From Mycolicibacterium aubagnense (lineage in GTDB: Bacteria > Actinomycetota > Actinomycetes > Mycobacteriales > Mycobacteriaceae), in the NCBI RefSeq assembly GCF_010730955.1, contig NZ_AP022577.1, forward strand, positions 2,480,001-2,544,000: a DNA stretch of 64,000 nucleotides, in the 5' to 3' direction. The notes below the pieces were generated by a model. It worked only from the letters and a program-made list of their open reading frames with translations, searched no databases and had not been told where the DNA came from. The first letter of the stretch is position 1. Each line of letters begins with the position of its first letter. Shown in pieces: positions 37,346-47,010 of this stretch. The position numbers and the translations under genes are program-made.

Positions 37346-40300
37346 ACAGTTCCACCTGTCCCGCCTCCAGATCATCAACTGGGGTGTCTTCGACGGCTAC
37401 CATTCCGTACCGTTCAGCGCCGGTGGATCGCTGATCGCCGGCGCGTCGGGCAGTGGCAAATCGTCACTGCTGGACGCGATTTCGCTGGGCTTTCTGCCGT
37501 TCAACCGGCGCAACTTCAACGCCTCCGGTGACAACACCGCAGCGGGCTCGAGTGCCGGCCGCCGCACCGTCGACAAGTACGTCCGCGGCGCGTGGGGTCA
37601 GCGCAGCGACGCCGGTACCAGTCAGGTCATGTACCTGCGCGGCGACGGCACCACCTGGTCCGCCGTCGCCGTCAGCTACACCAGCAATACCGGTCGCACC
37701 ATCACCGGCCTGGTGCTCAAATGGCTTACCGGAGAATCGCGTTCGGACTCATTGAGCCGCTTCGTCATCGGGGACGGCGACCTGGACATCGAGGACGTCT
37801 GCAACCGGTGGGCCGCGGGCCGGTTCGACACGGGCGTGTTCAAGGACAGCGGTTGGCGGTTCACGACCAAGGTCGAGTCGCAGTACCTGGCCCAGCTCTA
37901 CGCCTCGATCGGTATCCGGGCCTCGGATGCCGCCCAGCAGCTGCTGGGCAAGGCCAAGTCGCTGAAAAGCGTTGGTGGACTGGAGCAGTTCGTCCGCGAG
38001 TTCATGCTGGACGAACCGGACAGCCTGGCCCGGCTGCCCGAAGCCCTCAAGCAGATCGATCCCCTTGTCGAAGCCCGTGAACTGCTCGCGGTGGCGCAGC
38101 GCAAGCGCAAGATCCTCGGTGACATCGAGGCCATCCAGGTGCGCTACGCCTCCGAGTCGACCGACCTCGGGATCATCGATCTGGTCGACCTGCCGATGGT
38201 GCGGGCCTACACCGACCACGTGCGGCTGCGGCACTGTCCCGCCGAGATCGAGACGCTCGATGCGACCATCGACCAGCTGGAGCACGAGAACGCTGACCTG
38301 ACCCGGCAGCTGAATCTGGCCAAGGCCGAGGGCGATTCGCTCAATGCCCAGATCAACGGGGCGTCGGCGAATGTCGCCCCGCTGCAGTCGCAGGTAAATG
38401 CGGCCGAGGCGCAGGCCGACGAGGTGGCCCGCCGACGCGCGGGCTACGAGGAGATGGTCGCGGCCCTGGGCGTGGAAGTGCCCGACAGCGCCGATGAATT
38501 CTGGAACCTGCGCGAGGAGCTGACCCGGCAGGCCACCGAGATGCTGGGCAAGTTGGAGTGGGGCCGCGATGCCTCCACCGACGCCGAGTACGCGCAGAAG
38601 TCGGCGCGAATCCTGCGCGACAACGCGGCCAAGGAGCTCAAGCGCGTCGAGCATGTGGGCTCGGCGCTGCCCGAGTCCGCGGTCACGATGCGGGACCAGA
38701 TCTGCGCGGGTGTCGGCATCGACCCCGCCGAACTACCTTATATCGCGGAGCTTTTCGACCTGCAGCCCGAGCACACGCGGTGGCGCCTCGCGGTCGAGAA
38801 GGTGCTGCGCTCGGTGGGCCTGCGGCTGCTGGTGCCGGATCAGCACTATGCCAAGGTGCTGCGGTTCGTCAACGAGACCAACATGCGCGGACGCCTGGCG
38901 CTGCACCACGTCCGGGCCGGCTCCTCCGGTCGCGAGGCCGAGCCGAACACGTTGGCGGGCAAGCTGTTCCTGGTCAAGCCCAAGCATGCCTGCGCCGCCG
39001 AAGCTGCGGATGTGATCGCCGCGGCCGGTGACCACATCTGCGTGGACACCCCCGACGTGTTCGTGCGGTTCCGCCGGGCGGTCACCGATACGGGCCTGTA
39101 CAAGGACTCCGACCGGTTGGCCATCAAGGACGACAGGCGCCCGATCAAGCCGTCCGAGTACATCTATCAGGGCGACATCAGCGCCAAGCTGGAAGCGCTG
39201 CATGCCGAACTCACCGAGGCCGAGGAGGCCTTCGCCGCGGCCCGACGTGCTGCGGATGAGATTGCGGCGCAGCGGCAACGGTGGCGCGACCGCGCGGCAG
39301 CATGCAAGGCGGTCTACGAGCAGTTCCCGCAGTGGAGCCAGATCGACACCGACACGGCAGAGGGCCACGCCGACCGGCTCCGCGACCAGTACGAGCTGCT
39401 GCTGGCCGATCATCCCGACATCGAGGCATTGTCGGCCCGCGCCGAGGAGTGCTGGGTCGACATCCAGACCCTCATGACGCGGCGCGGCGCCATCCAGACC
39501 CGGCGCGACGATCTGGACGCACGTCGGACCAAGCTGATGGATCTGCAGGACCGTCTCTCGCCCGCCGACGTGTCGGAGCACGCGACAGATCTGTTGCGCC
39601 GCTACGCCGCTGACGTCCCGGTGCCGCTGGAGCTGCTCAACCCCGAACCGCACCGCGAGGCGCTGTTCGCGGCCATCCGCCGCGAACGCGACCAGCTCAC
39701 CGAGAGCAGGCGGCGCTCCTACGAGGAGCTGTCCCGCATCGTCGCGACATTCGACACGTCGTTCCCGGATGCGATCCCGAACGACTCGGACGACTTCGAT
39801 GAACGGATCTACGACTACGTCGCGGTCTGCCGCCACATCGACGAGCGCGAGCTGCCCGACGCCTATGACCGCATGATGCGGCTCATCACCGAGCAGGCGC
39901 CCGACGCGATCCTGACCCTGCACCGCGTCGCCGAACAGGAAACCCGGCGGATCAGCGACCAGATCGAGCGGGTCAACACCGGTCTGGGCGCAGTCGAATT
40001 CAACCGCGGCACCCGACTGACGCTGCGCGCGAACCCGCGCAGCATGGTCGCCGTGTCCGAGCTGACCGACATCGTCAAGGCCATCTCGCGACGTATCGCC
40101 GAGGTGGGACTCGGCGACAAGAAGGCCATCCTGGATCAGTACGCCGACATCCTGCGGCTCCGAAACCGGTTGGCAGGCAACAACCCCGAGGACCGGGCCT
40201 GGACCCGGGACGCGCTCGACGTGCGCAACCGGTTCACGTTCGACTGCGCCGAGTGGGACGTCGCGAACGACGAACTGATCCGCACGCACAGCAACGCCGG

Positions 40301-40679
40301 CGACAACTCCGGTGGCGAGCAGGAGAAGCTGATGGCGTTTTGTCTGGCCGGTGCGCTGAGCTTCAACCTCGCCAATCCCGAAAGCGGTGACAACAAGCCG
40401 GTTTTCGCGCAGTTGATGCTCGACGAGGCGTTCTCCAAGTCCGATCCACAGTTCGCCTCGCAGGCGCTGCAGGCGTTCCGTAAGTTCGGCTTCCAGCTGG
40501 TGATCGTCGCAACGGTGCAGAACGCCACCACCATTCAGCCGTACATCGACGGCGTGGTGATGGTGTCCAAGTCCGAGGCGACCGGCCGCAACGCCCGTCC
40601 GGTCGCCAATGTCGCAACCAAGACCATCACGGATTTCACCGCCCTGCGTCGGGAACTGAAAGTCCCGGAACCTGTCTGA
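37338..40679 (+). CDS. jetC: JetC/MksB, SMC-like ATPase
   Basis: A 1113-residue ATPase of the Rad50/SbcC-like SMC branch. Walker A is GASGSGKSS (35-43), the ABC signature is SGGEQEKL (about 988-995) and Walker B is LMLDEAF (about 1025-1031). Between them lie two long charged coiled-coil arms, including [20 protein letters not shown] (about 310-330) and [20 protein letters not shown], around a central non-coiled hinge-like region. All ATPase motifs are intact. Relatives extrude DNA loops; with the JetD nuclease they cleave small circular plasmids. No JetD follows: the next gene is xthA after ten bases. Confidence 0.92.
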   Translation: MAEQFHLSRLQIINWGVFDGYHSVPFSAGGSLIAGASGSGKSSLLDAISLGFLPFNRRNFNASGDNTAAGSSAGRRTVDKYVRGAWGQRSDAGTSQVMYLRGDGTTWSAVAVSYTSNTGRTITGLVLKWLTGESRSDSLSRFVIGDGDLDIEDVCNRWAAGRFDTGVFKDSGWRFTTKVESQYLAQLYASIGIRASDAAQQLLGKAKSLKSVGGLEQFVREFMLDEPDSLARLPEALKQIDPLVEARELLAVAQRKRKILGDIEAIQVRYASESTDLGIIDLVDLPMVRAYTDHVRLRHCPAEIETLDATIDQLEHENADLTRQLNLAKAEGDSLNAQINGASANVAPLQSQVNAAEAQADEVARRRAGYEEMVAALGVEVPDSADEFWNLREELTRQATEMLGKLEWGRDASTDAEYAQKSARILRDNAAKELKRVEHVGSALPESAVTMRDQICAGVGIDPAELPYIAELFDLQPEHTRWRLAVEKVLRSVGLRLLVPDQHYAKVLRFVNETNMRGRLALHHVRAGSSGREAEPNTLAGKLFLVKPKHACAAEAADVIAAAGDHICVDTPDVFVRFRRAVTDTGLYKDSDRLAIKDDRRPIKPSEYIYQGDISAKLEALHAELTEAEEAFAAARRAADEIAAQRQRWRDRAAACKAVYEQFPQWSQIDTDTAEGHADRLRDQYELLLADHPDIEALSARAEECWVDIQTLMTRRGAIQTRRDDLDARRTKLMDLQDRLSPADVSEHATDLLRRYAADVPVPLELLNPEPHREALFAAIRRERDQLTESRRRSYEELSRIVATFDTSFPDAIPNDSDDFDERIYDYVAVCRHIDERELPDAYDRMMRLITEQAPDAILTLHRVAEQETRRISDQIERVNTGLGAVEFNRGTRLTLRANPRSMVAVSELTDIVKAISRRIAEVGLGDKKAILDQYADILRLRNRLAGNNPEDRAWTRDALDVRNRFTFDCAEWDVANDELIRTHSNAGDNSGGEQEKLMAFCLAGALSFNLANPESGDNKPVFAQLMLDEAFSKSDPQFASQALQAFRKFGFQLVIVATVQNATTIQPYIDGVVMVSKSEATGRNARPVANVATKTITDFTALRRELKVPEPV

Positions 40680-40689
40680 TCGGAGCGTC

Positions 40690-41475
40690 ATGCGTATCGC
40701 CACCTGGAACGTCAACTCCATCCGCACCCGGGTCGACCGGGTCACGGACTGGCTGTCCCGCGCGGACGTCGACGTGCTCGCCATGCAGGAAACCAAGTGC
40801 AAGGACGAGCAGTTCCCGACGATGCCGTTCGCGGCGCTGGGATACGACGTCGCGCACGTCGGGCACAGCCAGTGGAACGGCGTGGCGATCGCGTCCCGCG
40901 TGGGGCTCGAGGACGTCCAGATCGGTTTCGACGGCCAACCACAATGGCAGGAGGCCGACGAGGCCCGCGCCATCGGAGCCACCTGCGGTGGGGTCCGGGT
41001 GTGGAGCCTGTACGTCCCGAACGGCCGGACGCTGGACGACCCGCACCTGCCGTACAAGCTGAAATGGCTTGCCGCGCTGCGGGACACCGCCACCGGCTGG
41101 CTGGCCGACGACCCGTCGCTGCCCCTGGCCCTGATGGGCGACTGGAACATCGCGCCCACTGACGAGGACGTGTGGGACATGGCGGTGTTCCAGAATTCGA
41201 CTCACGTCTCCGAGCCGGAGCGCGCGGCGTTCCGTGCCATGAACGATGCCGGATTCGCCGACGTGGTGCGACCGTTCACCCCGGGCCCGGGCGTCTACAC
41301 CTACTGGGACTACACGCAGCTGCGGTTCCCCAAGAAGCAGGGCATGCGCATCGACTTCGTCCTGGGCTCACCGGAATTCGCGGCCCGGGTCACGCACGGT
41401 GAGATCGTCCGCGAGGAGCGAAAAGGCAAGCAGCCCAGCGATCATGCACCCGTGCTGGTCGACTTGGAGAAATAG
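40690..41475 (+). CDS. xthA: Exodeoxyribonuclease III
   Basis: A 261-residue AP endonuclease/3'-5' exonuclease for base excision repair. Motifs are MRIATWNVNSIRTRVDRV, the metal glutamate in MQETKCKDEQFP, the catalytic GDWNIAPTDEDVWD, RIDFVLGS and the final SDHAPV histidine. The length is typical. In M. tuberculosis this gene (Rv0427c) is next to the GNAT gene; here 7.9 kb separates them. It begins ten bases after jetC, so it may now be read from the jet operon promoter. Confidence 0.95.
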   Translation: MRIATWNVNSIRTRVDRVTDWLSRADVDVLAMQETKCKDEQFPTMPFAALGYDVAHVGHSQWNGVAIASRVGLEDVQIGFDGQPQWQEADEARAIGATCGGVRVWSLYVPNGRTLDDPHLPYKLKWLAALRDTATGWLADDPSLPLALMGDWNIAPTDEDVWDMAVFQNSTHVSEPERAAFRAMNDAGFADVVRPFTPGPGVYTYWDYTQLRFPKKQGMRIDFVLGSPEFAARVTHGEIVREERKGKQPSDHAPVLVDLEK

Positions 41476-42450
41476 ATGACGTCCCTTCCTATCGTCTACG
41501 CCCCCGGCCCGGCGAGTCGGCGCGCCCGCGTCATCCACTTCATTGCGAACCTCCTGTTGGCCCGCATCCTGATTCGGGCCCTGACGACGGCGGAGTTCGA
41601 GGCCACATCGCTACGCATCGAACGAGTGGGACGCCGCGTCAACCGGATCGCCCGGCTGCAGCGCGTTCGGCCCTACCGCAGATTCCGGCTGGTCGCGGAC
41701 AACTGGAACGGTCTGCCGGTCGAGTCGGTCTCGCTGTTGAACCTGCCTGCGTCGACCACGAACGGCGTCATCCTCTACTTCCACGGCGGCGGTTTCGTCC
41801 TCGGCGATCTCAACACCCACATCCACGCCGTCGCGACCTTGACGCGGGTCACCAAGTTGCCCGTGGTGCACGTCGAGTACCGGCAATACCCCGAGGTCGA
41901 TCTGGCGACGTCGATCCAGGACTGCCTCGGCGCCTACCGTCATCTGCTGGGCCAGGGCATCGATCCGGAGAAGGTCATCATTGCCGGCGACTCGGCCGGT
42001 GGTTTCCTGGCGTTCGCGACCGCGCAGCGCGCACCGGAGAACGGATTACCCACTCCCGCAGGGGTGGTCGGCATTTCGCCTTTGCTCGAACTGCACAACA
42101 CGGCACGCTGCGCGCATCCGAACGCTCGTACCGACGTGTTCGGCATCTCCACGGTCCTGCCGGTGCTCAGTGACCGCATCTGCCCCGGCGCGGATCTGGC
42201 GCAGCTCGAACCCATGTCGGGGCCCATGGACGCGATGCCACCGTCGCTCATCCTCGTCTCCGCATCGGAGGCCCTGCTGAGCGACGCCGCCCGGATGCAG
42301 GAGAAGCTGATCCAGGCGGGACGCACCTGCGAGGTCGCGGCCTGGCCGCGCCAGCTGCACGCGTTCCCGGCCATCTTCCCCGGGCTGCCCGAAAGCCGTC
42401 AGGCGTACGCGCGGATCGCACGGTTCATCTCCGAATGCCTGGCCCGCTAG
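41476..42450 (+). CDS. HSL-type alpha/beta hydrolase
   Basis: A 324-residue esterase or lipase-like enzyme of the hormone-sensitive-lipase group. The oxyanion motif is HGGG (103-106) in ILYFHGGGFVLGDLN, the nucleophile is S173 in GDSAGG, and the acid and histidine lie near the C-terminus (PPSLILVSASEALL and QLHAFPAIF). An N-terminal hydrophobic stretch (IHFIANLLLARILIRAL) may contact membrane. It starts directly after the xthA stop and converges on the TetR gene with a four-base overlap of the ends. The substrate is probably a short acyl ester. Confidence 0.88.
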   Translation: MTSLPIVYAPGPASRRARVIHFIANLLLARILIRALTTAEFEATSLRIERVGRRVNRIARLQRVRPYRRFRLVADNWNGLPVESVSLLNLPASTTNGVILYFHGGGFVLGDLNTHIHAVATLTRVTKLPVVHVEYRQYPEVDLATSIQDCLGAYRHLLGQGIDPEKVIIAGDSAGGFLAFATAQRAPENGLPTPAGVVGISPLLELHNTARCAHPNARTDVFGISTVLPVLSDRICPGADLAQLEPMSGPMDAMPPSLILVSASEALLSDAARMQEKLIQAGRTCEVAAWPRQLHAFPAIFPGLPESRQAYARIARFISECLAR

Positions 42451-43013
42451 CCATTCTTCAGAAGCTGTTCCACCGATTCGACGAGCGCTTCCTCGACGCG
42501 GCGTAGCGGCCGCTCCGATTTGGTCGCCTGCGACATGACGATCGCGCCCTCGATCGCGGCTACGGTCAGTGTCGCCTGGCGTTCGGCATCTTCTGTCGAC
42601 AGCCCGGCGGTTTCGAGACCGGTGGCGATCCGCTGTTCCCAATCGAGGAAGACCTGACCGGCAGCGTCGGCCGCCGCCGGTGCTTCACTGCGACCCAGCG
42701 CCGCGGCGAGAATCGGACATCCGACTTCGAAGTCGCTACTGGTCAGATTCGCGATCCACATGGCGACGAACGCTCGCAGCGTTCCGACCGGACCTTGTTC
42801 GGCGAACAAGAGGTCGATGCCGTCGGCCAGCGTCTTACCGGCGGTCACGGTGGCGTCGGCCACGAGTTCGGCCTTGCCACCGGGGAAATTCAGGTACAGC
42901 GACCGCCGCGCGGCGCCGCTGCGTTCGAGCAGCTGGCTGAGCCCCGTTGCCGCGACACCTTGGCGCCGAATCAGATCGATGGCTGTGACGACGAGCCGAT
43001 CACGGACACTCAT
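42447..43013 (-). CDS. TetR-family regulator of the MMPL transporter
   Basis: A 188-residue repressor with the helix-turn-helix region MSVRDRLVVTAIDLIRRQGV then GLSQLLERSGAARRSLYLNF, as in the YxaF/LmrA-like branch of TetR proteins. The ATG at 43013 is the natural start. It is divergent from the MMPL gene, and two operator-like palindromes lie between them, so it probably represses itself and the transporter until a ligand binds. The ligand is unknown. Confidence 0.85.
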   Translation of the reverse strand: MSVRDRLVVTAIDLIRRQGVAATGLSQLLERSGAARRSLYLNFPGGKAELVADATVTAGKTLADGIDLLFAEQGPVGTLRAFVAMWIANLTSSDFEVGCPILAAALGRSEAPAAADAAGQVFLDWEQRIATGLETAGLSTEDAERQATLTVAAIEGAIVMSQATKSERPLRRVEEALVESVEQLLKNG

Positions 43014-43045
43014 GTGACGTAACTCCCTGTCCCTCAGCGTTGTTT

Positions 43046-43099
43046 CTACACCAGTCGGTCTACTAGCGTCTGGCCTCAATAGTAGACCGAACGGTGTAG
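43046..43099. promoter_or_regulatory. Paired operators between the TetR and MMPL genes
   Basis: The arms 43046-43065 (CTACACCAGTCGGTCTACTA) and 43080-43099 (TAGTAGACCGAACGGTGTAG) are inverted copies matching at 18 of 20 positions, 14 bases apart. Each arm is itself an imperfect palindrome built on ACC(G)...CGGT, the form of a TetR operator. They sit 27-80 bases upstream of the MMPL GTG and 33-86 upstream of the TetR ATG, suited to control of both. Confidence 0.7.
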
Positions 43100-43126
43100 T
43101 TCCGGTCTCGAATCAAAGGGGTCCGG

Positions 43127-46100
43127 GTGGGACACAACAGCAGTTTTTTTGCCGCCACCAGCAGATTCTGCGCCAGGTGGGCGTGGTTGGTCATCGGCTT
43201 CTGGGTAGCGCTGGCCGGAATTCTCAACGTGGCCATCCCGCAGCTCGAGCAAACCGTCGCAGCACGCTCCGCGCCGTTCATGCCGGCCAACATCAAGGCC
43301 GCGCAGACCCTGCGTGAGATGTCCGACGCCTTCGGCGTCCCCCGGTCGTCCGCCGTCGGCAGTGTGGTGCTGGTCGATGAGCACGGTATCGATGCCGCGG
43401 ACGAAGCCCTGTACCGGAACATCGTCACCACCCTGCAGCGGGACAAGGCCAATGTCGCCTACGTCCTCGACACCTACAACAATCCGCAGTTGCGCGACAT
43501 CGCGCTCAGCCCGGACCACAAGGCGATCAACCTGGTGCTCGCCGGCACCGGTGATGTCGGGTCGACGAAGGCACACCAGAACACCATCGCGATCCGCGAT
43601 CAGCTTCAGGCGCTGCCCAAACCACCCGGGGTCGGGGTATACCTCACCGGGCCGTCACCGACACTGGCAGATCTGTTCAGCGCCATGGACTTTTCACTGC
43701 TGATCATCACCGCGGTGTCCGTTCTGCTGATCACGCTAGTGCTGCTGATGGTCTATCGCTCCCTGGCGACGGCGATGGTCCCGTTGTTGACCATCGGTAT
43801 CGCCCTCGGCGTGGCTCGCCCGATCGTGTCGCTTCTCGGCATGACCGGGATCCTCACCGTTTCGAACTTCACCATCTCCCTGATGACCGCGATGCTGCTC
43901 GGTGCCGCCACCGACTACGCCATCTTCATCCTGGCCGGCTATCACGAGGCCCGGCGCAGCCAGGTCCCCGTGGGCGATGCGATAGCTCAAGCCGGACAGC
44001 GGGTTTCAGGCATTCTGATCGCGTCGATGCTGACGATCGCGGCAGCCGCCACGGCGATGGGATTCACCGAGCTGGGCATGTTCAAGGCCGCCGGCCCGCC
44101 GATCGCCATCGCGATCGTCGTCGGCCTGGCGGTGTCGATGTCACTGCCCTATGCCCTGCTGTCGATCCTGGGCGGGCGCGGACTGGCCGAACCACGGCCC
44201 CTCAACGACCGCCGCTGGCGCCGGATCGGATCCACCATGATCCGCCGGTCCGGCGTGCTGGTGACCGCGTCGCTGGTGCTGTTGCTCGCTGCCGCATCGG
44301 TTCTGACCACCTTCCGGGTGAACTTCGACGAGAACTCCATGCAGCTCGACGACACCGAGAGCGCGATCGGCTACCAGAAGACCTATGCACACTGGGGCGT
44401 CAACGAGGCGGCGCCGGAATACCTGATCGTCTCGGCCGACCATGACATGCGGAACACCGACGACCTCGCCGCGCTGGACCGGGTCGCGGGGCGCATTGCC
44501 GGCATGCCCGAGATCGCGTACGTCCGTTCGATGACGCGGCCGGCCGGAAAGCAGTTGCCGCAGACCACCATCGGCTATCAGGCCGGGATCGTGGCAGACC
44601 GGCTCGGCGACGCGAAGAACCAGGTCACCAAGGTAGTGCCCGACATGCACCGCCTGGACTCCGGAGCGACGCAGTTGCGCGACGGCGCCGCGTCCGCGGT
44701 GACCCAGATCCCCCAATTGGTTTCGGGCATAAAGCAAGTGACCGGGCTCGCCCACCAGGTCCTCGACGGGTACCAGGCCGCCGGCGCGGGGCTCGCCACC
44801 CTGACCGACGGGACTGTGGACGTCCAGTCCGCGCTGGCGGATCTGAGTTCCTCCACCGGATTGCTCGACGCGGCGTTGCAGGCCATCGACGGCAACACGC
44901 AGGTCGCCGAGGCCGGGCGCCTGGTGAGTTCGGCGCTCGGCTCGGCACTTTCGCCTCAGCCCGGGCCGGACTGCCTGCTGAACCCGGTGTGCAGCCGCGC
45001 CCGCGCGGACATCGCCGACCTCGACTCGATCTCCAACGGGGCGGTCAGCCGGGCGCTGCTGCAGGCCCAGCACCTCTCCGCGATCCCGCAGGTCACCGTC
45101 GACAAGGTTCGGGCTGCCGAGCCGGCCATCCGAGATGCGTTGGGCACGTTGCAGAAAATGGTCTCGAACCTGCCCGGCGGTTCACCGGCGCAGGCCCGCG
45201 TCCAGCTGACCGAGCTGGTGCGCGGCGCCGACCAACTCAGCGCCGGGATGACCCGGCTCGCTGTCGGACTCGACCAGGTCAAGGGTGGCGTGGACCGCGT
45301 GGTCGACATGTCGGGGCAACTCACCGACGGACTCGGTCAGGCGACGGACTATCTGACGACCTTGAGCACCCATACCACCGACGGCCCGGCATCAGGCTTC
45401 TACCTTCCGCCCCAAGGTTTCTCCGACCCGAAGTTCCGGGCCGCACAGGACCTGCTGTTCTCCCCTGACGGCAAAACGGCACGCATGCTGGTCATCTGGA
45501 AGATCAATCCGTACAGCGCCCAGGCGCTGGACGCATCGCGGTCGCTGGCCCCGGCCGCGACCCAGGCCGCCGCCGGAACCTCTTTGCAGACGGCACGTTT
45601 CGCCAGCACCGGTCTGGCTACGCTGTCGGCCGACATGCGGGACCAGGTGTGGCACGACTTCGCCGCCTACGGCATCGTCGCGATCCTGGGTGTGCTGCTG
45701 GTGTTGATCGTGCTGTTGCGCAGCATTCTCGCGCCGGTGTTCATGGTCGCAGTGGTGACCCTGTCATTCGCCGCCGCTGCCGGAGTCAGTGTGCTGGTGT
45801 GGCAGCACCTCATCGGCGTCGACGTGGACTGGTCGGTGTTCCCGGTGTCCTTCATGGCGCTCATCGCCGTGGGCGCGGACTACAGCATGCTGTTCGCCGC
45901 ACGCATCCGCGACGAGTCCGCCGACGGCATGATCCGCGGCATCCTGCGCAGCTTCGGCAGCACCGGAAGTGTCATCACCACCGCCGGAATCGTGTTCGCG
46001 CTCACCATGTTCGCGCTGATGAGCGGGCGAGTGATCAATCTGCTGCAGATCGGTTTCACCATCGGTATCGGTCTGCTCATCGATGTCACCCTGGTACGCA

Positions 46101-46240
46101 CCGTGCTGGTGCCGGCCGCCATGGCGATGATCGGCAACCGCATCTGGTGGCCGAGTAGGCCGACCGCCGGGGCCATACATGCCGATGGACCGCCAGTCAC
46201 AACGAACTCGCGGCGCGATGCCGCGGTCGTCGACGCTTAG
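43127..46240 (+). CDS. MMPL/RND-family membrane transporter
   Basis: A 1037-residue polytopic transporter of the MmpL type, which moves lipids or siderophores across the mycobacterial plasma membrane. It has a cytoplasmic start, one helix (WAWLVIGFWVALAGILNVA), an outer loop of about 150 residues, a helix bundle with GAATDYAIFILAGYHEARR, a second long outer loop (about 400-820, partly helical with VQSALADLSSSTG) and a second bundle with AVGADYSMLFAARIRDE. The two DY motifs carry the proton relay. The GTG at 43127 is preceded by TCCGG and lacks a strong ribosome site. No mmpS gene is adjacent. Confidence 0.88.
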   Translation: MGHNSSFFAATSRFCARWAWLVIGFWVALAGILNVAIPQLEQTVAARSAPFMPANIKAAQTLREMSDAFGVPRSSAVGSVVLVDEHGIDAADEALYRNIVTTLQRDKANVAYVLDTYNNPQLRDIALSPDHKAINLVLAGTGDVGSTKAHQNTIAIRDQLQALPKPPGVGVYLTGPSPTLADLFSAMDFSLLIITAVSVLLITLVLLMVYRSLATAMVPLLTIGIALGVARPIVSLLGMTGILTVSNFTISLMTAMLLGAATDYAIFILAGYHEARRSQVPVGDAIAQAGQRVSGILIASMLTIAAAATAMGFTELGMFKAAGPPIAIAIVVGLAVSMSLPYALLSILGGRGLAEPRPLNDRRWRRIGSTMIRRSGVLVTASLVLLLAAASVLTTFRVNFDENSMQLDDTESAIGYQKTYAHWGVNEAAPEYLIVSADHDMRNTDDLAALDRVAGRIAGMPEIAYVRSMTRPAGKQLPQTTIGYQAGIVADRLGDAKNQVTKVVPDMHRLDSGATQLRDGAASAVTQIPQLVSGIKQVTGLAHQVLDGYQAAGAGLATLTDGTVDVQSALADLSSSTGLLDAALQAIDGNTQVAEAGRLVSSALGSALSPQPGPDCLLNPVCSRARADIADLDSISNGAVSRALLQAQHLSAIPQVTVDKVRAAEPAIRDALGTLQKMVSNLPGGSPAQARVQLTELVRGADQLSAGMTRLAVGLDQVKGGVDRVVDMSGQLTDGLGQATDYLTTLSTHTTDGPASGFYLPPQGFSDPKFRAAQDLLFSPDGKTARMLVIWKINPYSAQALDASRSLAPAATQAAAGTSLQTARFASTGLATLSADMRDQVWHDFAAYGIVAILGVLLVLIVLLRSILAPVFMVAVVTLSFAAAAGVSVLVWQHLIGVDVDWSVFPVSFMALIAVGADYSMLFAARIRDESADGMIRGILRSFGSTGSVITTAGIVFALTMFALMSGRVINLLQIGFTIGIGLLIDVTLVRTVLVPAAMAMIGNRIWWPSRPTAGAIHADGPPVTTNSRRDAAVVDA

Positions 46241-46256
46241 GTGAACTAACCGAAGG

Positions 46257-46282
46257 CGCGGTGGGCCGGGCGGCCCACCGCG
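46257..46282 (+). terminator. Strong hairpin after the MMPL gene
   Basis: An 11-base perfect stem pairs 46257-46267 (CGCGGTGGGCC) with 46272-46282 (GGCCCACCGCG) around a four-base loop, 17 bases after the MMPL stop. There is no T-run, as is common for mycobacterial terminators. Confidence 0.7.
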
Positions 46283-46395
46283 GCAAACTCGATTTCCGCC
46301 TGTATTCGTGGCCTCAATGCTCGTAGGATCCATAGCAGCCGAAACGGTGGTTCAATATCTCCGACTGGTTCACGGCTACTACGCGGGAGCTTCCA

Positions 46396-47010
46396 GTGAG
46401 CGACAGAACCTCGAACAGACTGCGCGCCATCGCCCTCACCGTCGTGTTTGCCGCTTATTTCGCGGCGTCCGCCACAACAGCCGGTCTCACGGCCAGTCAC
46501 GCAGCCCCTTCTCCGCCCCCGCGCCCGACCAACGCCAACAGGCCAACGAATGCGCCGAGTTCCAACGGGGGCGGGAGCCACTACACCCCGACCGCTCCGG
46601 CTCCTACCTCAGCGAACGGACCCGAACCGTCGGTCACCGCGGATACCGTCGTGATTCACACCCCACCGGCCTCGGTGCCAACACCGACATTGCCGCCGCC
46701 GGCTATCAACACCCCGGTCCCCACCCGGCCTCAGCCGACCCAGCCAACCCAGCCGGTCGACGTACCGATACCACCGCAAGCCCCGCAGTCCGAAGGTCCA
46801 CCCGTGCCAGCCGTTACCCCGACCCCGGTGCAACCGCTCAACGTCAGTACCGCGCCGCTGAGCCGGACCGAGAACGTGATGTTGACCAACAGCGTCGACG
46901 CCGGGACTTCCGCGGAGATCATCATCCTCGTGCTCTTGGCCATCGGGGTCTGGTACTACACCCATCGCGTCATCGTGCAGTTGACAGCAAGAAGGCCGCA
47001 GCGTGCGTAA
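46396..47010 (+). CDS. Proline-rich exported protein with C-terminal membrane helix
   Basis: A 204-residue protein starting with GTG at 46396 after GGGAG. A signal or anchor sequence (LRAIALTVVFAAYFAASATT) leads into about 130 residues rich in Pro, Thr and Ser, with repeats like TRPQPTQPTQPVDVPIPP. A C-terminal helix (AEIIILVLLAIGVWYYTHRVI) ends in a basic tail. The Pro-rich part would span or line the cell wall. It is not recognised from any named family. It overlaps the next gene by eight bases and is the first of three coupled genes ending with a kinase. Confidence 0.7.
   Translation: MSDRTSNRLRAIALTVVFAAYFAASATTAGLTASHAAPSPPPRPTNANRPTNAPSSNGGGSHYTPTAPAPTSANGPEPSVTADTVVIHTPPASVPTPTLPPPAINTPVPTRPQPTQPTQPVDVPIPPQAPQSEGPPVPAVTPTPVQPLNVSTAPLSRTENVMLTNSVDAGTSAEIIILVLLAIGVWYYTHRVIVQLTARRPQRA

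Noticed and set aside
40680..42450. A hidden or broken JetD gene after jetC
   Set aside because: The sequence after jetC is fully taken up by xthA and an esterase with normal motifs. No TOPRIM-like or DUF2220-like sequence was seen on either strand.
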